In this document: piece by piece, positions 52,279 through 59,699 of the stretch
Numbering within the stretch: position 1 is the stretch's first letter
Layout of the letters: the number at the start of each line of letters is the position of its first letter
Assembly (NCBI GenBank): GCA_963784045.1
Contig: CAWAPZ010000004.1
Location: forward strand, 247,341 to 311,340
DNA from: JAMQPK01 sp963784045
GTDB taxonomy: Bacteria; Acidobacteriota; Vicinamibacteria; Vicinamibacterales; JAMQPK01
Direction: 5' to 3'
DNA length: 64,000 bases
Position numbers and translations under genes: made by a program
The notes under the pieces: model-generated
What the model was told of the DNA's origin: nothing
The model's input: only the letters and a program-made list of their open reading frames with translations
Databases searched by the model: none

Positions 52279-53820
52279 CTACAGTATTCGCAGGTCCTGT
52301 CCGGTCATTTCTTTCGGCGAAGGCACGCCCAGTATTCCCAACATCGTCGGCGCGATATCCCGCAGCGAACCACCGTCCCGCAATCGCATCCCTTTTACAT
52401 CCTGAACGACGATCACCGGCACCGGATTGCTCGTGTGTGCGGTGTGGGGTTCGTTCAACTCCGTGTTCCACATTTCCTCGGCGTTGCCGTGGTCCGAGGT
52501 GACGATCAGGATGCCGTCGGCGTCACGCACCGCCCTGACGATGCGGGCCAGGCACGCGTCGATGGTTTCAACGGCAGCCACAGCGGCGTCGAGGTTTCCC
52601 GTGTGACCGACCATGTCCGCATTGGCGAAGTTACAGATGATGATGTCGTGCTTCCGGCCCTCGACGTCGTTGACGAGGTTGTCGGTAATCCCCTTGGCGC
52701 TCATTTCCGGCTGCAGATCGTAGGTCGGCACCTTTGGTGAGGGGACGAGGATGCGATCTTCTTCCGGGTAAGGCTTCTCGATACCGCAATTGAAGAAGTA
52801 GCTCACGTGAGGGTACTTCTCGGTCTCCGCCACGCGCAGGTTCGTCATGTGCTGTGCGGCAATCACTTCGGCAAACGATCCGCTCAATGACTGTGGCGGG
52901 AACACGACCGGGAGGGTAAACGTCCGGTCGTACTGCGTCTTCGTCGTCATGTGGATCTTCGGATGAGGATGGCGCTCGAAGCCGGCGAACTCGTCGAGCG
53001 TCAATGCTCGCGTCAGCTGGCGCGCGCGGTCAGATCTGAAATTGAAGAAAATGACGCTGTCTCCGTCGCGGATGGGTCCGATCGGCTGGCCGTTCGTGTC
53101 GACGATCGTGCCGGGTTCGACGAACTCGTCGGTCACGCCGGCCTCATAGGACTTCCGTATGTACTCGACCGCCGAGCGGCCGCGTGGTCCTTGTCCGCTC
53201 ACCATCGCATCGTAGGCTTTCTTCGTGCGCTCCCACCGGTTGTCGCGATCCATCCCATAGTAGCGGCCTCCGACGGACGCGATCCGCCCGGTACCCGCCT
53301 TGCTCATGACCTGCTCGAGCTCGCCAAAAAAACCGGCGCCGCCGTTTGGCGACGTGTCCCGTCCGTCTGTAAACCCCTGTACGTAGACCCGTGAAAGTTT
53401 GTAGCGCGCCGCCATGTCGATGAGCGCGTACAGATGGCGGGTGTGGCTGTGGATGCCGTTTGGTGACACGAGGCCCACGAGATGCAGAGCATGCGTGTCG
53501 CCCTGGCACCTCGACATCGCGTCGACAAGAGCAGCCTTCTCGAAGAAATCGCCGTCCTTGATGCTCTTGTCGATTCGCGTGAGGTCCTGAAAGACGACGC
53601 GGCCGGCCCCCATCGTGATGTGCCCAACCTCCGAGTTGCCCATCTGTCCGTGAGGGAGGCCCACATACTCGCCCGACGCCTGAAGCGACGAATGCGAAAA
53701 GCGGTCGAGGAGCTCGAGGTAGGTCGGGGTGCGCGCCAGCTTGATGGCATTGGCGGCGCGCTCTTCACGCAGGCCCCATCCATCGAGCACGACGAGGACG
53801 AGTGGGCCTCGACGGCTCAT
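52279..53820 (-). CDS. gpmI: 2,3-bisphosphoglycerate-independent phosphoglycerate mutase
   Basis: 513 residues, the standard iPGM length. The phosphorylated serine lies in QMGNSEVGHITMGAGR, the metal sites in LVVLDGWGLRE, NFANADMVGHTGN and TSDHGNAEEMWN. It interconverts 3- and 2-phosphoglycerate using two Mn2+ ions and no cofactor. The ATG overlaps the enolase stop by four bases, so lower-glycolysis steps are translationally coupled. It is the last gene of the glgC-eno-gpmI unit. Confidence 0.96.
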   Translation of the reverse strand: MSRRGPLVLVVLDGWGLREERAANAIKLARTPTYLELLDRFSHSSLQASGEYVGLPHGQMGNSEVGHITMGAGRVVFQDLTRIDKSIKDGDFFEKAALVDAMSRCQGDTHALHLVGLVSPNGIHSHTRHLYALIDMAARYKLSRVYVQGFTDGRDTSPNGGAGFFGELEQVMSKAGTGRIASVGGRYYGMDRDNRWERTKKAYDAMVSGQGPRGRSAVEYIRKSYEAGVTDEFVEPGTIVDTNGQPIGPIRDGDSVIFFNFRSDRARQLTRALTLDEFAGFERHPHPKIHMTTKTQYDRTFTLPVVFPPQSLSGSFAEVIAAQHMTNLRVAETEKYPHVSYFFNCGIEKPYPEEDRILVPSPKVPTYDLQPEMSAKGITDNLVNDVEGRKHDIIICNFANADMVGHTGNLDAAVAAVETIDACLARIVRAVRDADGILIVTSDHGNAEEMWNTELNEPHTAHTSNPVPVIVVQDVKGMRLRDGGSLRDIAPTMLGILGVPSPKEMTGQDLRIL

Positions 53821-55109
53821 GAACGGGCCGCGAGCTGACGGATGGCTCCGCGCCCGGCGTACCGGCCGTTCTTGCCCAGCGCTTCCTCGATGCGGAGCAA
53901 CTGGTTGTACTTGGCGACGCGGTCGGTGCGGCTCGCCGATCCTGTCTTGATTTGTCCTGCATTGGTCGCGACGGCGAGGTCCGCAATGGTGACGTCTTCG
54001 GTCTCACCCGATCGATGGGAGACGATGCACGCGTAGTTCGCCTCGCGAGCCATGTGCATCGCTTCGAGTGTTTCTGTCACCGTGCCGATTTGGTTCACTT
54101 TGACGAGCAGCGCATTGCCAACGCCTTCGGCGATGCCGCGCCTGAGAATCTCGGGATTCGTGACGAAGACATCGTCGCCTACGAGCTGGACCGTGTCGCC
54201 GAGCTCCTTCGTCAGCAGCTTCCATCCGGTCCAGTCGCTTTCGGCCACGCCGTCTTCTATCGAGATAATCGGATATTGGCGGGCCCAATCGGCGAGCATT
54301 GCCACCATGTCTTCGATGCTGCGCGGCGGTTCACCCGACTTCTTGAAGACGTAGCGGCCGTTGTCCCACATTTCACTCGACGCCACGTCGAGAGCCAGGA
54401 ACACGTCGGTGCCCGCCTTGTAGCCGGCGTTCGCGACAGCTTCGAGCACCAGGTCGAGGGCCTCGCGATTCGATTTCAGGCTCGGCGCGAAGCCACCCTC
54501 GTCGCCCACGCCTGTGGCGAGACCGCGCTTTTTCAGCGAGGCGCGCAGCGAGTGGAAGATCTCCGCCCCCGCCAGCAGCGCCTCGGCGAAGCTCGGGGCA
54601 TTGACGGGCATCACCATGAATTCCTGTACGTCGACGTTCGAGTCGGCATGCGCGCCGCCGTTGAGGATGTTCATCATCGGCACCGGCAGTAAGCGCTCGC
54701 CGTTGCCTTCGGACAGATGCGCGTACAGCGGCTTCTTCGCTTCTGCCGCCGCTGCGTGGGCGGCAGCCATCGACACGCCGAGGATGGCGTTCGCGCCCAG
54801 CCTGCTTTTGGTCGGAGTGCCGTCGAGATCGATCATCGCCTTGTCGAGCGTGCTTTGATTGAACTCGCCGCCGACGATGGCCCTGGCGATTTCGCTGTTC
54901 ACGTTCGCGACGGCCTGGAGCACGCCCTTGCCGAGATAGCGTTTTTTATCTCCGTCGCGCAGTTCGAGCGCCTCACGCTCGCCTGTCGACGCGCCCGACG
55001 GCACGGCGGCACGGCCAAACACGCCGCTCGCAAGCGTGATATCGACTTCAACCGTGGGATTTCCACGAGAATCCAGAATTTCTCTTCCATGCACGCTAGC
55101 GATTTTCAA
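53817..55109 (-). CDS. eno: Enolase
   Basis: 430 residues. Motifs along the protein are HGREILDSRGNPTVEVDI at the start, GGAHADSNVDVQEFM, SIEDGVAESDWTGW, LVGDDVFVTNP, VKVNQIGTVTET and SHRSGETEDVTIADLAVA. The C-terminal block TGSASRTDRVAKYNQLL has Ala where most enolases have Leu/Met. It converts 2-phosphoglycerate to PEP. Three bases separate it from glgC upstream, and it overlaps gpmI downstream. Confidence 0.97.
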   Translation of the reverse strand: MKIASVHGREILDSRGNPTVEVDITLASGVFGRAAVPSGASTGEREALELRDGDKKRYLGKGVLQAVANVNSEIARAIVGGEFNQSTLDKAMIDLDGTPTKSRLGANAILGVSMAAAHAAAAEAKKPLYAHLSEGNGERLLPVPMMNILNGGAHADSNVDVQEFMVMPVNAPSFAEALLAGAEIFHSLRASLKKRGLATGVGDEGGFAPSLKSNREALDLVLEAVANAGYKAGTDVFLALDVASSEMWDNGRYVFKKSGEPPRSIEDMVAMLADWARQYPIISIEDGVAESDWTGWKLLTKELGDTVQLVGDDVFVTNPEILRRGIAEGVGNALLVKVNQIGTVTETLEAMHMAREANYACIVSHRSGETEDVTIADLAVATNAGQIKTGSASRTDRVAKYNQLLRIEEALGKNGRYAGRGAIRQLAARS

Positions 55110-55112
55110 GAT

Positions 55113-56381
55113 TTATCTCCCGTCGTCTTCGGCTTCGATGCGGAGCGCTTCTGTGCCGATGGGCTCAACAAGCGGATCGTCGTCTTCGGTGACGACGACA
55201 ACTCCGAGGTCCGTGACAGTGTGTCGCTTTCGATCTTCTTCGCTGTTGAACCCGATGACCGCGCCGCGCGGAATCAGAACATCGCGGTCGATGATGGCGC
55301 GGCGGATCCGCGCGTGTCGGCCGACACGAACCCCCGGCATCAGCATGCTCTGTTCGATGACGCCGTAGCTGTGCACGCGCACGTTCGGGCAGAGCACGCT
55401 GCCTTCAACACGGCTCCCCGAGATGATGCAGCCCGGCGAGATAATCGAGTCGAGGGCCTCGCCGCGCCGGCTTTTTTCCGCGAACACGAACTTCGCCGGC
55501 GGCGCCTGCGGCTGATACGTGCGCATCGGCCACTCCGGGTCGTACAAATTGAACTCCGGATCGACCCCGCAGAGGTCCATGTTGGCGTCGAAGAACGCGT
55601 CGAGCGTGCCGATGTCGCGCCAGTATTTCGACGCCTTCTTGTTCTCGTCGTAAAAGCGATACGCGAAAGTCGGAAGCTCGGTGATGAGCGCGGGGATGAT
55701 GTCCTTGCCGAAGTCGTGGCTGGACGGCTTCACAGCGTCGGCTTCGAGCGCCTTCAGCAGCACATCGGTGTCGAAGATATAGATGCCCATCGACCCCAAC
55801 GCCAGGTCGGGGGAGCCCGGAATCGTCGGCGCGTCCTTGGACTTCTCGATGAAGCCGGTCACTTTGTCCTGTTCATCGACCGACAACACCCCGAACCGGT
55901 ACGCCTCCTGGATAGGAATCTCGATCGCCGCCAGCGTCACGGCCGCGCCCCGCTCCTTATGGAACCGCAGCATCTTCGCGTAGTCCATCTTGTAGACGTG
56001 ATCGCCGGACAGCACGATCACGTGCTGGGCGTTTTCCTGCACGATCGAATACAGATTCTGGTAAGACGGCGTCGGCGGTGCCCTGGTACCAGTGCTCGCT
56101 GACGCGCTTCTGTGGCGGCAGAATTTCGACGAACTCGCCCAGTTCTTCCGAGACGATGGCTCCAGCCCATGCGGATGTGGCGATTCAAGAGAGAGCGACT
56201 TGTACTGCGTGGCGATGAAGATGCGGCGCAGGCCGGAGTTGATGCAGTTGCTGAGCGTGAAGTCGATGATGCGGTAGGGGCCCCCAAAGAACACGGCCGG
56301 TTTCGCGCGGTCTCTCGTAAGCGGGTACAAACGTTCTCCCGCACCGCCTGCGAGCAGAATCACCAGCGCGTCGTCGACCAC
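55113..56381 (-). CDS. glgC: Glucose-1-phosphate adenylyltransferase, with three apparent +1 shifts
   Basis: The enzyme makes ADP-glucose for glycogen. The start is GTG, giving VILLAGGAGERLYPLT and KPAVFFGGPYRIIDF. The N-terminal part is in frame to QYKSLSL; the next ~40 residues are not family-like, and then YQNLYSIVQENAQHVIVLSG is in frame again. Three one-base excesses explain this: the AA at 56187-56188, the GG at 56158-56159 and the AA at 56063-56064. Their removal restores LSLNRHIRMGW, SIVSEELGEFVEIL and WYQGTADAVYQN and gives 421 residues. SGDHVYKMDYAKML and the C-terminal left-handed helix are intact. As written, the protein is full length but scrambled across the allosteric/catalytic loop. 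Confidence 0.9.
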   Translation of the reverse strand: MVDDALVILLAGGAGERLYPLTRDRAKPAVFFGGPYRIIDFTLSNCINSGLRRIFIATQYKSLSLESPHPHGLEPSSRKNWASSSKFCRHRSASASTGTRAPPTPSYQNLYSIVQENAQHVIVLSGDHVYKMDYAKMLRFHKERGAAVTLAAIEIPIQEAYRFGVLSVDEQDKVTGFIEKSKDAPTIPGSPDLALGSMGIYIFDTDVLLKALEADAVKPSSHDFGKDIIPALITELPTFAYRFYDENKKASKYWRDIGTLDAFFDANMDLCGVDPEFNLYDPEWPMRTYQPQAPPAKFVFAEKSRRGEALDSIISPGCIISGSRVEGSVLCPNVRVHSYGVIEQSMLMPGVRVGRHARIRRAIIDRDVLIPRGAVIGFNSEEDRKRHTVTDLGVVVVTEDDDPLVEPIGTEALRIEAEDDGR

Positions 56382-56422
56382 GCCTAAAACCCTTGATCAG
56401 AAAGGGTTCCGACGCAACCAGT

Positions 56423-56452
56423 TTGACTTGATTCGCGGGCCCGTCCTATCAT
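56423..56452 (+). promoter_or_regulatory. Candidate sigma-70 promoter
   Basis: TTGACT (56423-56428) and TATCAT (56447-56452) with an 18-base spacer precede the secreted-protein gene at 56504. It lies in the 122-base divergent gap with glgC. Confidence 0.45.
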
Positions 56453-56503
56453 CGGGAATTACACGTTTGATTGGTTTTCTTGGAATTAACAGGAGTTTTC
56501 GAG

Positions 56504-57559
56504 ATGACTTTCTGTCGCGTTTTTGCCGCCGCCGGCGCACTGGCCCTTGCCGCCTCCGTTTCGGTCCCTGCCAACGCGCAAGACAAGCAACCGGCTCCAG
56601 AACAGCAGCAGAGAAAGCTCAGTAATGATGAGCGCAAAGAGTACGTCGCGCTCAACGAGCTCGTCGATGCCGTCATGGCAGGTAAACAGCCCGCCCCTGC
56701 CGACGTCAAGCTCAAGTTCCAGAATCATTTCCTCAAGTCGGCCAAGAATGTCTATGTCCCGTACATGCTCGAAGTGAGCGGCGGGACATTCAGCTCCTAC
56801 CCAGTCACGATGTACGTGCGCGCGGTTCGCAAGGGAGAAGCCGCCGCCGCGCCAGCTGCCGCTGGCAAAGGCGCAGAGACCAAGGGCGTGGACGTCACGT
56901 GGCCGTTTGCCGATGTCTACTTCCTGACGGAAAAAAATCTGACCTCAGTGGGAGAAGTATCGGAGCTGGGCCGCGCGCTGGAATTGCCGACGGGCGATTA
57001 CACGCTCTACATCGCCATGCGCGAGCGGCAGCCCAAAGACCGCAAGCAACAGCCCAAGACCGTGGTGCTGGCGCAGCCCCTCACCGTGCCCGAGATGAAC
57101 GCGGGGCTGACGACGAGCAGCGTGATCCTGGCGAAAGCGCTGGATCCGGCGCCGGAACAGCTGACCGGCCAGCAGCAGCTCGAGCAGCCGTTCACGATTT
57201 CCGGCTACCGGGTGGTGCCGTCGTTCGGCGCGCCGGTTTCGATGTCTGGCGAGCTCATGTTCGTGTTTTTCATTTACAATGAAGGTGTCGCAGCAAGTGG
57301 AAAACCCGACCTGGATGTGGAGTACTTCTTCCACCGAGGAACTGAAGACAAGCCGTTCACGAAGCTGGCAACGCAGTCCTTCAATGCGACCTCGCTTCCG
57401 GGACAGTTCGATCTCAACCAGGGGCATCAGGTGTTTGTCGGCCAGGGAATTCCCGTGAAGGATGCGTTCAAGCCGGGCGACTATCGCCTGGAGATCAAGG
57501 TTACCGATAAGACGAACAGTCAGACGATCACGAGAAGCGTGCCGTTTACTGTGTCGTAG
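56504..57559 (+). CDS. Secreted protein of unknown function
   Basis: 351 residues from the ATG at 56504, which has AGGAG upstream. A signal peptide ends near VSVPANAQD. A Gln-rich stretch follows. NDERKEYVALNELVDAVMAG is probably helical, and the rest is beta-rich with a long Ala/Gly insert near residues 118-130. The C-terminal ~90 residues (LMFVFFIYNEGVAASGKPDL, KPGDYRLEIKVTDKTNSQTI) look like an immunoglobulin-like or carbohydrate-binding-like sandwich. I do not recognise the family; it is probably periplasmic. Confidence 0.72.
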   Translation: MTFCRVFAAAGALALAASVSVPANAQDKQPAPEQQQRKLSNDERKEYVALNELVDAVMAGKQPAPADVKLKFQNHFLKSAKNVYVPYMLEVSGGTFSSYPVTMYVRAVRKGEAAAAPAAAGKGAETKGVDVTWPFADVYFLTEKNLTSVGEVSELGRALELPTGDYTLYIAMRERQPKDRKQQPKTVVLAQPLTVPEMNAGLTTSSVILAKALDPAPEQLTGQQQLEQPFTISGYRVVPSFGAPVSMSGELMFVFFIYNEGVAASGKPDLDVEYFFHRGTEDKPFTKLATQSFNATSLPGQFDLNQGHQVFVGQGIPVKDAFKPGDYRLEIKVTDKTNSQTITRSVPFTVS

Positions 57560-57570
57560 TGGGAAGGGCA

Positions 57571-57586
57571 CCGGCCTTCGGGCCGG
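57571..57586 (+). terminator. UUCG-loop GC-rich hairpin between two secreted-protein genes
   Basis: CCGGCC-TTCG-GGCCGG forms a perfect six-base stem with a stable UUCG tetraloop 11 bases after the stop codon. There is no T-tract, so it may attenuate or protect mRNA rather than terminate fully. Confidence 0.5.
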
Positions 57587-57602
57587 GGTGGAGCGGGGGA
57601 TT

Positions 57603-59523
57603 ATGATCCGATGGATCCCTGCGGCGGCAATCGTGGCGTTCGTGATGGGCGCCCCAGTTGCGTACGCGCAGGCTCCCGCGAAGGATGCCCGGTCAGGCCG
57701 CTCCACATTCCCGGCAGGCAGCATCGAAGGCCGGGTGCTCGACAACAGCAATCGTCCGGTCGTAGGCGCGATGGTTTCGGTCGTTGGCAGAACGACAGCC
57801 GCGGCCGCAACCGACCGGGACGGGCGATACTCGCTGCGCGAGCTTCCGTACGGTCCCTACATTCTCAGCGTGCACTCGCGCGGTTTTTTCAAGTCGCGCG
57901 GGCGCACGATTCAGCTGACGACCTCAACAGTTTCCATCCCCGAGATTCAGCTGCAGGCCGCGCGAGCCGAGAAAGCGCCGGTGGCGTCAACCGATCCCCT
58001 GGCCGATGCGTCCGCCGCGCAGGTGACGCAACTCGCCGGGTTTGGTCTCGGCGCGTCTCAACAGGAGGCTGCGAACGTCACGGACAGCACGGCAGTGCAG
58101 TCCCCGTCGCGGGTTACTGAGGACGAAACGACCGAGCAGGGGGAAACCGCGTGGCGTCTCCGTCACTTGCCGCGCAGCATCCTCAAGGACACGTCGACCG
58201 ACGCGGTTTGGGCCGCGAACCGCGAGGACGAGCGATGGTTCAGCCGCCCGTCAAGCGCCGCGCTCATGCCGATTGCCTTCTTCAGCGAGCTTCCGCTGTC
58301 GGGACAGCTGAACCTGATGACGATCGAGTCGTTCGATCGAACGGAAGAAATTTTCAGCGACCACGGTCCTCGCAGCGTGGCGTTTGTGTCCGTCAACACC
58401 CAGGCGGCCGGCGGCGCGTGGTCGATGCAAGGCGCGATGACGCAAGGCGACTTGTCGTCGTGGATCGTCGCCGGTTCATATAAGTCGATCGAGTCGGCGA
58501 ACCACGCCTACGATCTGGGGATGTCGTACAGCACTCAGCGGTACGACGGGGGCAATGCGATCGCCATCGGTGCGATACGGGACAGCGCCAGGAATGTGGG
58601 CAGCGTGTATGGGTACGACGAGTGGACGATCTCGCCCCGCCTTGTCCTCGGCTACGGGACGGGCTATGCGCGCTACGACTATGTCGGCGGCCCCGGTTTC
58701 TGGAGCCCCCGTTTGAGCATTACCGTTCCCGCGCCTGGGTTCCGCGTCAAGGCGCTCGCGTCGCGTAAAGCGCTCGTGCCCGGCGCTGAAGAATTCGCGC
58801 CGTCGGTGACCGGCATATGGCTCCCGCCAGAGCGCACGTTCTCGTCGCTGGCGTACGACGGCCGCTTCACCCCCGAGCAGGTGGGCCACGTGCAGATATC
58901 GCTCGAGCGAGATCTGGCGTCCGGCGTCACCGTGTCGGTGCGCGGCTTCGCAGCAGCGCATCGACAATCAGCTCATCGAGATCTTCGACACGGTGCCGGG
59001 ACGCGCGGAAGCTGCCCTCGGTCACTATTACGTCGCTACGGCCGGCGACATCGACTCGCGAGGCTGGGGCGCGGCGATGACGCACGAAGTGCCCGGTTAC
59101 GTGCGCGGCAGGCTCGAGTACACGGTGGCAGAGGCGGTCTGGGATCCCTCGTCTGATATGTCCGTGGCGCGGGCTGTCCGCTCGATCCCCGTGACCGCGA
59201 GCGAGCGGATCCACGACCTGCAGACGTCAATCGAGGCGACCATCCCGCAGACGTCGACGCGCGTCTACGCGATGTACCGCGTGAACACGGGCTTCTGGAG
59301 CGGACAACCGGACGTGTTGATGCGATCGGGCTCGAACGCGCGGTTCAACATTCGCGTCAATCAGTCACTTCCGTTCCTGCGGTTCTCGAACGCGGATTGG
59401 GAAGCTCTGGTGGACGTCCGCAACATGTTCCGTGAAGGCGAGGCCGACTCGTCGGTCTATGACGAAGTCTTCGCGATCCGCGCGCCAAAGCGCATCGTCG
59501 GCGGCCTGCAGGTTAGGTTCTAA
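57603..59523 (+). CDS. Carboxypeptidase-regulatory/beta-barrel outer-membrane protein, with an apparent +1 frameshift
   Basis: The ATG at 57603 opens a signal peptide ending VAYAQA. A carboxypeptidase-regulatory-like domain follows (GSIEGRVLDNSNRPVVGAM, TDRDGRYSLRELPYGPYIL). Then comes a long region of aromatic-rich amphipathic strands ending GGLQVRF, with the terminal Phe expected of outer-membrane barrels. No TonB plug is obvious. The first 449 residues to VSVRGF are in one frame, and the barrel continues as RIDNQLIEIFDTVPGRAEAA in the +1 frame. Dropping one base near 58950 joins them into 639 residues. As written the frame stops at 59156. It is probably a TonB-dependent-receptor-like protein or one derived from it. 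Confidence 0.78.
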
Positions 59524-59651
59524 GCCCCTCTTCCATCTACAATATATTCAAGTCTTTGGATTTTTTTGTCCATTGGAATGGATTTATCTCTCCTCGCGCC
59601 GATAAACTGCTGTAAGTCAATGAATTGTGGCCATTTTGTGTCATTTGATAG

Positions 59652-59667
59652 GGGTATAGCGTTTGCA
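59652..59667 (+). promoter_or_regulatory. Weak candidate sigma-54 promoter before the kinase
   Basis: GGGTATAGCGTTTGCA has the GG and GC dinucleotides of -24/-12 elements with the right 12-base spacing and TTGCA at -12, but the -24 half is poor. The 176-base gap before the kinase is AT-rich and otherwise without a gene. Confidence 0.3.
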
Positions 59668-59699
59668 GTCTCGAAGGCGCTCCCAAATGCGGTAAACCC

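Noticed and set aside
3460..59523. Programmed +1 frameshifting as a regulatory system
   Set aside because: The seven sites share no slippery codon, stop codon or stimulatory element, and glgC would need three in a row. Insertion-type consensus errors explain all of them.
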